Part shown: positions 1 through 10,087 of the stretch, piece after piece
How the letters are laid out: each line of letters begins with the position of its first letter
Numbering within the stretch: the first letter of the stretch is position 1
Assembly (NCBI GenBank): GCA_027026255.1
Contig: JALVOT010000007.1
Coordinates: 96,193 to 160,192 of the forward strand
DNA length: 64,000 bases
Reading direction: 5' to 3'
Source: Caldifarciminota bacterium
GTDB lineage: Bacteria; Hydrothermota; Tepidihabitantia; SM23-42
Notes under the pieces: generated by a model
The model's input: the letters and a program-made list of their open reading frames with translations, nothing else
Told to the model about the DNA's origin: nothing
The model's database searches: none
Program-made: the position numbers and the translations under genes

Positions 1-1
1 T

Positions 2-697
2 CCGATTGAAACGATGCGCACCGCCTCAATCGGCACCTTTAATATGCTGGAGTTGGCAAGGAAAAATGGTGCACGGTTTTTGCTCGCCTCAACCAGTGAG
101 GTATATGGTGATCCTCAAATCCACCCACAAACTGAAAAATATTGGGGAAATGTGAATCCGGTTGGACCACGCTCGGTTTACGATGAAGGCAAGAGATTTG
201 CCGAGGCGCTGACTGCCGGTTTCTACAGAAAGTATAAGCTCCCGGTTGTAATCATAAGAATCTTCAATACCTATGGACCAAGAATGAGGCCGGGTGATGG
301 TCGGGTTATACCAACATTTATAAATCAGGCGCTCAGAAATGAACCGATTTCAATCTTTGGTGACGGTAATCAGACAAGAAGTTTCTGCTATGTTGATGAT
401 ATGGTTGAAGGAATCTGCAGGGCATCTCAAGTCAACCATTCCCAGCCGATAAATCTTGGCAATCCCAGAGAATACACAATCCTGCAACTTGCGGAAATTG
501 TCAAAAATCTCTGCCAGAGCACTTCTCAATATAAATTCTTACCCCTGCCCCAGGATGACCCCCAAAAAAGAAAACCTGATATCACCAAGGCAAAAAAACT
601 ACTCCAGTGGGAACCGAAAATCGAACTTGAACAGGGATTAAAGAATGTAATTGAATGGTTTAAAAAAGAGAATCAATCCATACTGCATAAACGATAA
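2..697 (+). CDS. NAD-dependent epimerase / UDP-glucuronate decarboxylase-like protein, 5' truncated by window edge
   Basis: Frame is open from base 2; SDR-epimerase motifs YDEGKRFAEAL, RIFNTYGPRMRPGDGRVIPTF, GDGNQTRSFCYVDD. Confidence 0.85.
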   Translation, partial: PIETMRTASIGTFNMLELARKNGARFLLASTSEVYGDPQIHPQTEKYWGNVNPVGPRSVYDEGKRFAEALTAGFYRKYKLPVVIIRIFNTYGPRMRPGDGRVIPTFINQALRNEPISIFGDGNQTRSFCYVDDMVEGICRASQVNHSQPINLGNPREYTILQLAEIVKNLCQSTSQYKFLPLPQDDPQKRKPDITKAKKLLQWEPKIELEQGLKNVIEWFKKENQSILHKR

Positions 698-725
698 ATC
701 CGGAAAACTTCATATCCAATAGATA

Positions 726-753
726 TTGACATATTCTCAATTATGGATATAAT
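726..753 (+). promoter_or_regulatory. sigma70-type promoter upstream of rpsL
   Basis: TTGACA (726-731) - 16 bp - TATAAT (748-753). Confidence 0.75.
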
Positions 754-776
754 CTCTTCTATGAAAAAGGAGCAAT

Positions 777-1166
777 ATGCCAACGATTAATCAATTAATT
801 AGAAAAGGCAGGACCAGGATCGTGGGTAAGAGCAAGGCACCAGCCCTCCAGGCAAACCCCCAGCGTCGTGGGGTCTGCACCCGGGTCTATACGACTACGC
901 CCAAAAAGCCTAACTCTGCCCTGCGTAAGGTCTGCAAAGTAAGGTTAACCAATGGTTATGAGGTTACCGCCTATATCCCTGGTGAGGGTCACAATCTTCA
1001 GGAACACTCTATCGTATTGGTACGCGGTGGCAGAGTAAAAGACCTGCCTGGTGTGCGTTATCATATCGTGCGGGGTAAATATGATACTGCAGGTGTTGAA
1101 GGCAGAAAGAAGAGCCGCTCTCTATATGGTGTGAAACGTGGAAAACAGGCTGCAGAGCCAAAGTGA
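777..1166 (+). CDS. rpsL: 30S ribosomal protein S12
   Basis: [51 protein letters not shown]. Confidence 0.98.
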   Translation: MPTINQLIRKGRTRIVGKSKAPALQANPQRRGVCTRVYTTTPKKPNSALRKVCKVRLTNGYEVTAYIPGEGHNLQEHSIVLVRGGRVKDLPGVRYHIVRGKYDTAGVEGRKKSRSLYGVKRGKQAAEPK

Positions 1167-1172
1167 GGAACT

Positions 1173-1643
1173 ATGGGTAGAAGAAGAAGGGCAACAATAA
1201 GAAGAATCCAACCTGATCCAAAATTTAACAGCACAGTGGTCAGCAAATTTATCAATAATCTTATGTGGGACGGTAAAAAAAGTACCGCACAAAAAATCTT
1301 TTACCGGGCATTAGAAAAAATTGAAAAATTAACAAAAGAGGACGGCCTTGCAGTATTTGAAAAGGCGTTAAACAATGTCAAACCTGTGCTTGAGGTGAGA
1401 CCTCGTCGGGTTGGTGGTGCGACATATCAAATTCCAATGGAGGTAAGGCCCAACCGACGGGAAAGTCTGGCAATAAAATGGATAATCCGGGCCGCACGCC
1501 AGCGTTCAGAATATCGGATGGAGGACAAACTGGCACAGGAAATCATTGCAGCAAGTCGGAATGAAGGTGCTGCAATGAAAAAACGGGAAGAAATGCACCG
1601 TATGGCTGAAGCCAATAAAGCCTTCGCCCATTTCCGCTGGTAA
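1173..1643 (+). CDS. rpsG: 30S ribosomal protein S7
   Basis: MGRRRRA start, [23 protein letters not shown]; directly follows rpsL. Confidence 0.98.
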   Translation: MGRRRRATIRRIQPDPKFNSTVVSKFINNLMWDGKKSTAQKIFYRALEKIEKLTKEDGLAVFEKALNNVKPVLEVRPRRVGGATYQIPMEVRPNRRESLAIKWIIRAARQRSEYRMEDKLAQEIIAASRNEGAAMKKREEMHRMAEANKAFAHFRW

Positions 1644-1651
1644 TTAATTTT

Positions 1652-2614
1652 ATGAAAAAACCTCATCTTTTAGAAAAGAGACTGCAGAATGCAGCCCGCA
1701 TTATGCTTCACGATTGTCTTGGGGTCAAGAAAAGTGAAAAAGCAGTGGTCATAACCGATGAATCCTGTCGACTTGTCGGGCTTTCTATCTGGTATGCACT
1801 AAGAGAAATTACCGACCCTCTCTTTATTGAAATGGCGCCCCGTGCTATCCATGGTCAGGAACCACCCCCTCTGATAAAAGAAATTTTAAAGGCAAGTGAT
1901 GTCTTTTTAATCCCGACAAGTTACTCACTCACCCATACCCAGGCACGTATTCAGGGAAATCGTGCCGGGGCACGGGGTGCAACATTACCGGGAATTACCA
2001 GGGATATAATGATTAGAACACTGAATGCCGATTATCAGCGGATTGCAAAATTGACCAGGCGCCTTACCACCCTGTTATCGAATGCCCAAAAAGCAATCAT
2101 CAGAACCGATGAAAATTGCGAACTTCAGGTTCCCCTCTCTAATCGAAAGGCATTTGCCGATACCGGCATTATTAAAAAAAGAGGAGAGTTTTCCAACCTT
2201 CCTGCTGGTGAGGCATATATTGCACCACTTGAGAACAGAAGTAATGGTTCAATCCTGATTGATGGATCATTTGCCCCGGTGGGCAGTCTGAATCGACCCG
2301 TCCGTCTGGAAATTAAAAATGGCAAAATAGTAAAACTCATTGGCAATCCCCATCTGAAAAAACTCTTTGCCCGCTACGGGCCAAAAGAGCGAACCCTTGC
2401 TGAATTCGGCATAGGGACAAATTATAAGGCACAAATTACGGGTAATGTCCTTGAAGATGAAAAGGTCCTGGGGTCAATACACATTGCATTTGGAAACAAC
2501 CTGGGATTTGGTGGTAAAAATCGGGCAAAGATTCACCTTGATGGGGTTGTAAAGAAACCATCTGTTTGGCTTGATGAAAGGGTAATAATCAAAAAAGGTA
2601 AAGTCCTGCTTTAA
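1652..2614 (+). CDS. aminopeptidase-like protein (leucyl aminopeptidase/M29-like)
   Basis: C-terminal GTNYKAQITGNVLEDEKVLGSIHIAFGNNLGFGG resembles M29-like aminopeptidase-family proteins. Confidence 0.6.
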   Translation: MKKPHLLEKRLQNAARIMLHDCLGVKKSEKAVVITDESCRLVGLSIWYALREITDPLFIEMAPRAIHGQEPPPLIKEILKASDVFLIPTSYSLTHTQARIQGNRAGARGATLPGITRDIMIRTLNADYQRIAKLTRRLTTLLSNAQKAIIRTDENCELQVPLSNRKAFADTGIIKKRGEFSNLPAGEAYIAPLENRSNGSILIDGSFAPVGSLNRPVRLEIKNGKIVKLIGNPHLKKLFARYGPKERTLAEFGIGTNYKAQITGNVLEDEKVLGSIHIAFGNNLGFGGKNRAKIHLDGVVKKPSVWLDERVIIKKGKVLL

Positions 2615-2624
2615 GCCGTCTGTA

Positions 2625-4292
2625 TTGATTGAATTTCTCCTGACCATTCTCATTATTCAAATTCCCATAAGGCAGGTAAGTTTTCTGGGAAATAAAACCC
2701 TGAAATCGAATCAACTAATCTCTGCTATATTATCAACCAGGGATACTGAATATAAAGAGATTAATCTATCCTATGATATTCATCGACTAAAAAAGCTCTA
2801 TAAAGAGAATGGTTTTTTCCGCACAAAGATTGATACCAGAATAGATACCACTGAAAAAGGGATAATAATAAAATTCAACATTGAAGAGGGAGAAAGGCCG
2901 AAAATAAAAAAAATATATGTTCGAGGCTGCAAGCGGGAAAAAATAAAGGAGCTGTTCAAAATCAGAGTGAATGACTATTTCATCCGGGACAGAATAGAAA
3001 AGACAAGAAAGAATATTGAGCACTACTTCAACGACCACGGTTATCCTTTTTGTAATGTTTCGGTAATACCTAAACCGGATAACGCCTCGCTTGAGTTCAG
3101 CATCGAAAAGGATACCCTGTACTACATCGGCCGGATACAATGCCGGGGGTTAAAACAATGTCGGCCTGAAGTTATCTACCAGGAAATAGATTTTAAAACC
3201 GGCGACAAATTCAGCCGGAAAAAATTGCTCAAAAGCCAGAAGCAAATATATTACTTGGGATTCTTCAGCACGGTAAATTTTGAGATGCGCACCAGAAAAC
3301 CCGACACAATCGACCTCATCTTTACGATGCAAGAATTGAAATCAAGACTCCTCAATTTCGGAGCAGGTATATCATTTCCATTGGGGTTTCTCCTCTCCTT
3401 CGGCATTGAAGAACTGAATCTGGCAAATCGAGGATATCGCCTCAAGATAAATCCATCGTTTAAAATTAACATTGAGCACGAATGGGAAGCAAAATTGGAA
3501 GGACAATATACTATTCGCCATTTTACACCGGCCCGGTTGAATATTTCAATATTACCATTTTTGTGGTACGAAGATAAAATTGAATTCATAAGACAAACCA
3601 GGGGCAATGAATTAAGACTTACCAAACTTCATTCTGAGAATATCCAGACAACCATCTCTCAGCAATACAAATTTGTTGATTTGCTTCCAAAACAGCCCTT
3701 ACCCGATACATTTCGTGGTGTTACCAATAGTCTGAAATTCCAGACGATGTTTGACTATCGTGACCAGTTTTTCAACCCCACTCAAGGCTTCTATCTTAAC
3801 CCTTCCATCGAATTCGCCGGAGGTTTTTTTGGTGGCGCAAACAACTTTATCCGCTCAGCAATCGATTTAAGGACCTTTATTAATTTTTTTAAAAATACCG
3901 CTGCCCAGCGTATCAAATTTGGGGTCCTGATACCCACTGACGGTGTAGCAACCTATGAAGAGTTCTATCTTGGAGGAGAATATTCCTTACGTGGATATCC
4001 TGACCACGCAGCAGGTCCGGATTCAATCGGAGAAGACCGTTATGGTAACATCCTTATCAATTACAACCTTGAATACCGTATCTCCTTACCCTATCGTTTT
4101 GGACTTGTGCTATTTTTTGACTGTGGTTATATTGATAATAAAATTGATTTCACAAAAAGTAATTTTTTAAAGACAAGTTCTGGTATAGGACTGCGCTATT
4201 TCACTCCGATTGGTCCACTGCGTGCCGATTTCGGCATTCCCCTTACCGAAAATGGCTATGGCATCTATTTAGGATTCTACAATATCTTCTAA
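2625..4292 (+). CDS. bamA: BamA/Omp85-family outer membrane assembly protein
   Basis: POTRA-like N-terminus, C-terminal barrel with FYLGGEYSLRGYPDH and SSGIGLRYFTPIGPLRADFGIPL; TTG start. Confidence 0.88.
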   Translation: MIEFLLTILIIQIPIRQVSFLGNKTLKSNQLISAILSTRDTEYKEINLSYDIHRLKKLYKENGFFRTKIDTRIDTTEKGIIIKFNIEEGERPKIKKIYVRGCKREKIKELFKIRVNDYFIRDRIEKTRKNIEHYFNDHGYPFCNVSVIPKPDNASLEFSIEKDTLYYIGRIQCRGLKQCRPEVIYQEIDFKTGDKFSRKKLLKSQKQIYYLGFFSTVNFEMRTRKPDTIDLIFTMQELKSRLLNFGAGISFPLGFLLSFGIEELNLANRGYRLKINPSFKINIEHEWEAKLEGQYTIRHFTPARLNISILPFLWYEDKIEFIRQTRGNELRLTKLHSENIQTTISQQYKFVDLLPKQPLPDTFRGVTNSLKFQTMFDYRDQFFNPTQGFYLNPSIEFAGGFFGGANNFIRSAIDLRTFINFFKNTAAQRIKFGVLIPTDGVATYEEFYLGGEYSLRGYPDHAAGPDSIGEDRYGNILINYNLEYRISLPYRFGLVLFFDCGYIDNKIDFTKSNFLKTSSGIGLRYFTPIGPLRADFGIPLTENGYGIYLGFYNIF

Positions 4293-4303
4293 ATGATTTC
4301 TGA

Positions 4304-7300
4304 ATGATGAAGAAAATTATCCTTTTAATAATTATTGCAATCCTGGCAATCACAATCATCATCGGATTCAAAAAGATAAATATCGGAGCTCTGACATTAA
4401 AGATTCTGGAACAAAGCGCCCATATCAAAATCGACTATAACACAATAACCGGCAATATCTTCTCTGGTTTTAAAATTAATGATTACAAAATCTGCATCTC
4501 TAAAACCGACAGCATCTATGGAACTGCGGCAAATATAAAATATCGATTCAATCCGCTTGACTTCAGATTTCCAAATTTCTTCCAGATTGGCCTTACCGAC
4601 CCGGTCATTATTATTCAAGCGAAGGGAACTTTCAAAGAAAAAAGAAGTGTTATCCTTCCACAATTACATCTCAGTTTAAGGATTAATGTAAAAAACGGTA
4701 AGGTCATCTATGTAGAAAAGAAAAACCACGAAATCAAGAGAATATCAGGGCTGCTCTTCTTGGACTTTGTCGGACCAAAAATCTTCTTAAGCACGATGAA
4801 TCTTTCATTTCAATTCCCGGCATACCATATTCTGATAAATTCGGCAAATATCAATACAATAATCAATCACAAAAATATTATTGCACGATTGGTGAAAATC
4901 CGGGGGCGAGGCATCAGAATAGATGCCGAGGCCGAATATCAATTCGCTGACCGAAATTTGTTAATAAAAGTAAAAGACGGCAATCTAAATCTCAAAACCC
5001 TCGCCGTCTATAAAGGCAGCATAAACTTTTCCGGGACATTGGGATTTCAGAAAGGCAGTATCCTTACAAAAATCCGCGGCCGGGTTAAAGACCTTTATCC
5101 ATTCAATGAATTTCAATTTGAAACCGCCTCTTTATCTGACACCGTGCTACTAAATATCTTCAATGGACAGATTCTTGGCGGTAGTATATTTGCCCAGGTA
5201 AGGATTTTGAAGTTAAAGAAGATAGAATTTGAAACAAACTTTCATAATGTAAATATCACGAAATTCTTCGGCTATAAGTCTCCCCTCCTGATCAGTGGTT
5301 ATCTTTCTTATCGCAATAAAAGATACACAGGATTCTTCAATTCACCGGTTGAGAACGGACTTGGATTCGATTCCCTTTTCGCCTTCGGCACGATAACAAA
5401 CTCCCTTATCAATATTGATTCATTATACACACTCGAAGGAAAAAAGACCCTGATGATACAGGGCGGAATTAGCCCGCGCCCTGGTCTGCCCGGTAATCTT
5501 TCATTCAACTTCAACGACTTCAATCTCAATCGATTTTCAAAATACCTTCGATTAAAAGGCTTAATAAATGGAACACTTTCCGCCAACGGTGATTTATCAG
5601 ATATCAAAAAAATCCGTGTCAGCGCCGATATAAATGGGAATAATTTTATATATGACTCCTTGAGAATTAAAAATCTCCATATCAAGACTGAAAATTTTCA
5701 GCTTTATAAAACAATAAAAGGGACAGAAGTTTCCCTGAATAACATCACCTATAAAAATTTCAAACTCCAGAAAATAATTTTATTTGTTGATAATAAAGGA
5801 TTTTTAATGAAGGCAAAACAGAATTTTGATAGTCTCGTCTTGAAAGGTGAGTTAGACGACAGTCTCACCGGTAAAATTGATGAACTTGTCTTTGACTGCA
5901 ATAGAATCAGAACAACCAATTGCTCCCCCATTCCATTCAATATACCACAACACAAAATTGATACATTACACATCAACTTCATCGACGGCAATATGACAAT
6001 ATCAATTTCCCCCCTGGATATCCGACTTAAAAATGGCAACCTGAAGAAATTGGCAAGACTATTAAATATAACTGAAGAGTTGAGTGGCAATTTGAATCTT
6101 AAATTTTCGAATAATATATTTGATATCCGTGCAGAAAAGATTAACTTCCAGGAAATCAGCAACGCTGCACTTACAACATCCGGTAAATATATAAACAAAA
6201 AAATAGATATTGATTCATTAACCATCACCGACACCGAAAATCAGAAGCTGTCTGTTAATGGTTTTATTTCACCACATTATTCTGAATTACAACTTGAACT
6301 GACCAATACCCGGGCCCGGTCTTTACAATTTCTCAAAAGGTTTCTAAAAAATCCGTCCGGTCGGATAAACGGCAAAGTTAATTTCAAGGGCAATATTGAA
6401 AAATTTGATCTATCCGGAGAACTTTTAGTTAAACAGGCGGGCTTCGTGATCCCGATAATCAGCTCACGCTTTGATTCAGTATCCGGCAGGATAATCTTTA
6501 AGGAAAACAAACTAATATTCAGGGATGCGAAGGGACTCGTCTCCTCAACCCGTGGCGGTAAATCCTTACCCACGGCACCGGTATACGCCGGTGGTTTTGT
6601 AAAGCTGCAGCCAAAATTCAGGGTGCGTGATTTCAAATATGAACTCAGTTTCAAGAATGCACCGGTTCAATATCTACCATTTGCATTTGGTATCGGCAGC
6701 GGCAACTTCACCATAGGAATGAAAAATGGTATTATGTTTTACAATGGTAATATCACACTCAAGGAGGCGATTATCCCAATAGATTTTGGAACCAAACTTG
6801 CAACAAATCATACGGAAACCAAAAGGGAATGGAGAATGAATTTAAAACTGAAGGCGGAACGTGATATATGGTTAAGAAATAAATCTGCGGATATAGAATT
6901 CGGTGGTGACTTGTATTTAATAAAAGGTAAAGGACCTTTATCAATATCCGGTAATCTGGAATCAAAAAGAGGACATTTCTACTGGCTTAATCATACCCTT
7001 GATGTCACCCGGGGAAGAATAACATTTATCCCCCAGGAGATTGTGGATCCAGAACTGGATGTGTGGGCTCAAATGAATACACGGCAAGGAACTAAAATTA
7101 TCCTGCACTTTTTTGGTCCGGTCTCAGAACCAATCTTTGAATTCTTCACCGACCCACCCGGCCAATACAGTGAGCAGGATATCCTGACCTACCTAAACCT
7201 CAACATAACCTGGGAAGAACTCGATAAGATAAAACAGGGTGAATATGTTGGAAAGATTCTTCCCGGCAGCATTATCTCCTGGCTCGAAAGTGATGTATCA

Positions 7301-7555
7301 CGAAGAATCAGAAAATATACGGGGTTCGACTATTTCCGAATCGAAACCCCATTATTTGAAGCCGATGAAAAAACAAGAGTGACGGTGGGTAAATATATTT
7401 CACGCAATCTCTTCATAACCTACACCTATGACCTGACCTCATTCTCAAATGAATTCAATGTTGAATATTTCCTGGACGACAAGAACGAAATCCTTATCAA
7501 AAAAGATGAAACCGGAGAATACAGCCTCCAATACCAATACCGCATTCGATTCTGA
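4304..7555 (+). CDS. tamB: TamB / translocation and assembly module (DUF490) protein
   Basis: Long AsmA/TamB-like protein; C-term GHFYWLNHTLDVTRGRITF...PELDVWAQMNTRQGTKIILHFFGPVSEPIFEFFTDPP; directly downstream of bamA. Confidence 0.85.
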   Translation: MMKKIILLIIIAILAITIIIGFKKINIGALTLKILEQSAHIKIDYNTITGNIFSGFKINDYKICISKTDSIYGTAANIKYRFNPLDFRFPNFFQIGLTDPVIIIQAKGTFKEKRSVILPQLHLSLRINVKNGKVIYVEKKNHEIKRISGLLFLDFVGPKIFLSTMNLSFQFPAYHILINSANINTIINHKNIIARLVKIRGRGIRIDAEAEYQFADRNLLIKVKDGNLNLKTLAVYKGSINFSGTLGFQKGSILTKIRGRVKDLYPFNEFQFETASLSDTVLLNIFNGQILGGSIFAQVRILKLKKIEFETNFHNVNITKFFGYKSPLLISGYLSYRNKRYTGFFNSPVENGLGFDSLFAFGTITNSLINIDSLYTLEGKKTLMIQGGISPRPGLPGNLSFNFNDFNLNRFSKYLRLKGLINGTLSANGDLSDIKKIRVSADINGNNFIYDSLRIKNLHIKTENFQLYKTIKGTEVSLNNITYKNFKLQKIILFVDNKGFLMKAKQNFDSLVLKGELDDSLTGKIDELVFDCNRIRTTNCSPIPFNIPQHKIDTLHINFIDGNMTISISPLDIRLKNGNLKKLARLLNITEELSGNLNLKFSNNIFDIRAEKINFQEISNAALTTSGKYINKKIDIDSLTITDTENQKLSVNGFISPHYSELQLELTNTRARSLQFLKRFLKNPSGRINGKVNFKGNIEKFDLSGELLVKQAGFVIPIISSRFDSVSGRIIFKENKLIFRDAKGLVSSTRGGKSLPTAPVYAGGFVKLQPKFRVRDFKYELSFKNAPVQYLPFAFGIGSGNFTIGMKNGIMFYNGNITLKEAIIPIDFGTKLATNHTETKREWRMNLKLKAERDIWLRNKSADIEFGGDLYLIKGKGPLSISGNLESKRGHFYWLNHTLDVTRGRITFIPQEIVDPELDVWAQMNTRQGTKIILHFFGPVSEPIFEFFTDPPGQYSEQDILTYLNLNITWEELDKIKQGEYVGKILPGSIISWLESDVSRRIRKYTGFDYFRIETPLFEADEKTRVTVGKYISRNLFITYTYDLTSFSNEFNVEYFLDDKNEILIKKDETGEYSLQYQYRIRF

Positions 7556-7605
7556 ACTTTACATTTTACGCCGCACCTGGAATATAAAGTTCAGCAACAA
7601 TCTTA

Positions 7606-7633
7606 TTGACAACTCCAGTTCTACGAATATAAT
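7606..7633 (+). promoter_or_regulatory. sigma70-type promoter, predicted leaderless start of MscS gene
   Basis: TTGACA - 16 bp - TATAAT, then 6 nt to ATG at 7640; no SD possible. Confidence 0.75.
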
Positions 7634-7639
7634 AAAATA

Positions 7640-8659
7640 ATGAATATCACAATAAATGATATAATATATACATTCGCATTTATCATCGGCAGTCTGATTC
7701 TGGGCTTTGTGGTTCAGAATATCATCCTGGCAAGGTTACATAAAATAACCCTGCGCACAAAATGGGGAGGGGATGAAATTATCACCGCATCCCTGCGCGG
7801 TTCAATTGTATTCTGGATCCTGCTCGCCGGAATCTATGCAGCAATCATCCATCTCTCTTTAACACCTGAATTAGAAGGTATCATTCTCAAAATTCTCGTC
7901 GTAATATTTATCCTCTCGGTTACCTTCTTCTTTATGCGTCTAACAACCGGATTTCTACGGCTCTATAGCCAAAAAACCGCCGCCCTGCCTTCAGCCTCAC
8001 TTTTGATAAACCTCACAAAAGGGATTATCCTTGTGCTTGGTGGTCTTATCATACTTCAATCCTTAGGAATCTCAATAACACCGCTAATCACCGCCCTCGG
8101 TGTTGGTGGTCTTGCCGTCGCCCTGGCATTACAGGACACCCTTTCTAATCTCTTTGCCGGATTCCATATCATCGTTTCAAAGATGGTCCTTCCTGGAGAC
8201 TATATTAAACTTGGTTCAGGTGAAGAAGGGTATGTTACCGATGTCTCCTGGAGAAATACTACAATTCGCGCCCTGCCCAATAATATTGTTGTTGTGCCCA
8301 ATTCAAAGCTGGCATCATCAATCCTTACAAATTTCCACCAACCGGCAAATGAGATGTCGGCGTTGGTCCAGGTCGGGGTAAGTTATGATAGTGATTTAGA
8401 AAAGGTGGAAAAGATAACGATTGAAGTCGCCAGGGAGGTTTTAAAAGAGGTCCCGGGCGGAGTTCCTGATTTTGAACCATTCATCCGGTATCATACATTT
8501 GATGATTTCAGTATTAACTTTTCTGTAATCTTAAGGGTTAAGGAATTTGTCGATCAGTATTTAATCAAACATGAATTTATTAAACGACTCCATAAAAGAT
8601 ATCGTGCGGAGGGCATTGAAATACCATATCCAATCAGAACCGTATTTATGAAACGCTGA
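7640..8659 (+). CDS. mscS: Small-conductance mechanosensitive channel (MscS family)
   Basis: ALGVGGLAVALALQDTLSNLFAGFHI pore helix and PGDYIKLGSGEEGYVTDVSWRNTTIRALPNNIVVVPNSKLASS beta domain. Confidence 0.93.
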   Translation: MNITINDIIYTFAFIIGSLILGFVVQNIILARLHKITLRTKWGGDEIITASLRGSIVFWILLAGIYAAIIHLSLTPELEGIILKILVVIFILSVTFFFMRLTTGFLRLYSQKTAALPSASLLINLTKGIILVLGGLIILQSLGISITPLITALGVGGLAVALALQDTLSNLFAGFHIIVSKMVLPGDYIKLGSGEEGYVTDVSWRNTTIRALPNNIVVVPNSKLASSILTNFHQPANEMSALVQVGVSYDSDLEKVEKITIEVAREVLKEVPGGVPDFEPFIRYHTFDDFSINFSVILRVKEFVDQYLIKHEFIKRLHKRYRAEGIEIPYPIRTVFMKR

Positions 8660-8662
8660 ATT

Positions 8663-9415
8663 CTATCTATCCCTTAATCGGGCATAGATATCCATCCCGA
8701 TCCGGGCAGATAGTATCTTTTTTGCTGAATCCTGATTAGCCGATATCTCGTAGAACCCCCCACTCCCTTTTATGCCGAAAACTTCATTGGATTCGGCCTC
8801 ACCATATGATTCCCTGATCCCTATCTCCCGCCTGTCAAAAATGAATTTCTCAACCCGCAGATTTACCGGAATATTTGTAATTAAATTACCAAACTTGTCG
8901 ATATACATTATCTCGCCGAAAATCTCTTTACCGGAAAATCTTAACTCGGGAAATTCAAACTTTATATACTTCTCTATCCTTCTACCCAGCTTGTCTGGAC
9001 TGACACCTTTACTCAATTTTGCAGCAGTTGGTCCAAATATATCCCGGCCATGAAATGTAGCACTAAGTATACCATCCGCCCTGATTTCATAAACCTTTGA
9101 ATCATTATCATAGATATAAGAAAATACTCCGTTATCCGGACCAACAAAATAATATTTGTGCGACTCAACAATTACAGGAAGTCTGTCCCCACCCACACCC
9201 GGGTCAACCACGACCAGATGAACGGTGCCTTCAGGGAAATTTTTAAAGTATGACATTACCAGAAAGGCAGCAGACTTGACATCATACGAATCAACCTGAT
9301 GGGTGATATCAATAATCCGGCTATGATTATTAATCTTTAAAATCTCACCCTTTACCGCAGCAACAAACCAATCCCTTTCTCCGAAATCAGATAAAAAGGT
9401 AATAATCCTGGACAT
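8663..9415 (-). CDS. S-adenosyl-L-methionine hydrolase/hydroxide adenosyltransferase (DUF62) family
   Basis: ITFLSDFGERDWFVAAVKG, VVVDPGVGGDR, FVGPDNGVFSYI, FHGRDIFGPTAAKLSKG. Confidence 0.92.
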   Translation of the reverse strand: MSRIITFLSDFGERDWFVAAVKGEILKINNHSRIIDITHQVDSYDVKSAAFLVMSYFKNFPEGTVHLVVVDPGVGGDRLPVIVESHKYYFVGPDNGVFSYIYDNDSKVYEIRADGILSATFHGRDIFGPTAAKLSKGVSPDKLGRRIEKYIKFEFPELRFSGKEIFGEIMYIDKFGNLITNIPVNLRVEKFIFDRREIGIRESYGEAESNEVFGIKGSGGFYEISANQDSAKKILSARIGMDIYARLRDR

Positions 9416-9893
9416 AATCGACCAACTCCCTATGCCTTAATTTATACCTTATCCACTGATACCAGTTCTTCGGTAAAATCTGACTTGCACCCAGGCCGAC
9501 CTTAACAATCAATGGGGCAATCTGGGATTTATATATTATGCGGTTATTACTACTTATCAGCGAAACAACAATCAAAAAAACAAAGGAAATAACCAATGCC
9601 TTTAAGAAACCAAATATTCCACCCAGAATACGATCGAAGATACCCAATGGTGTAAGATGAATCAGTTTAGAAACAAAACGCCCGGCAATTGAAACCACCA
9701 CTACGATGCCAAGGAATATCAGGATAAAGGCAAGAACCTTGGGAATCTTTACCGTAGCCGAATAATGGACCGCAAAAAAATAGCCGAGAAGGATACCTGC
9801 AATATCAAAAATCCCGCGAACCAGACCGATAAAAAAGCCGTGGATTATTAAAACAGAGAATATAACAACAATAATAATATCAATCAATGTCAT
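9387..9893 (-). CDS. cvpA: CvpA family membrane protein
   Basis: Four-TM CvpA-like profile: DIIIVVIFSVLIIHGFFIGLVRGIFDIAG, LGIFDRILGGIFGFLKALV. Confidence 0.85.
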   Translation of the reverse strand: MTLIDIIIVVIFSVLIIHGFFIGLVRGIFDIAGILLGYFFAVHYSATVKIPKVLAFILIFLGIVVVVSIAGRFVSKLIHLTPLGIFDRILGGIFGFLKALVISFVFLIVVSLISSNNRIIYKSQIAPLIVKVGLGASQILPKNWYQWIRYKLRHRELVDYVQDYYLFI

Positions 9894-9898
9894 AATTC

Positions 9899-9926
9899 AT
9901 TATAAATAACTCGCCTGAAAAGTCAA
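9899..9926 (-). promoter_or_regulatory. promoter, predicted leaderless start of cvpA
   Basis: On minus strand TTGACT - 16 bp - TATAAT, then 5 nt to ATG. Confidence 0.7.
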
Positions 9927-10087
9927 TCCTGAGCTTGACTGAATCCCCACCATTTTTTCTCACTGAACAAATTAAAACAACTTATCATTTTGCGGCGTAA
10001 AATGATGTCTTGCCGACGCCCTGCTTATTACCTTTCTGTTTATCCGCTCTCTGATGCATCAATCCTTATTTAAACACCAATCCATCT

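Noticed and set aside
1061-1255. Antisense ORFs over rpsL/rpsG and many other minus-strand shadow ORFs in 1-37 kb
   Set aside because: Overlap confidently identified conserved genes; no independent support.
9984-10006. Hairpin ATCATTTT-GCGGCGT-AAAATGAT between polX and cvpA
   Set aside because: Plausible weak terminator but lacks a convincing U-tract in either direction; not called as a feature.
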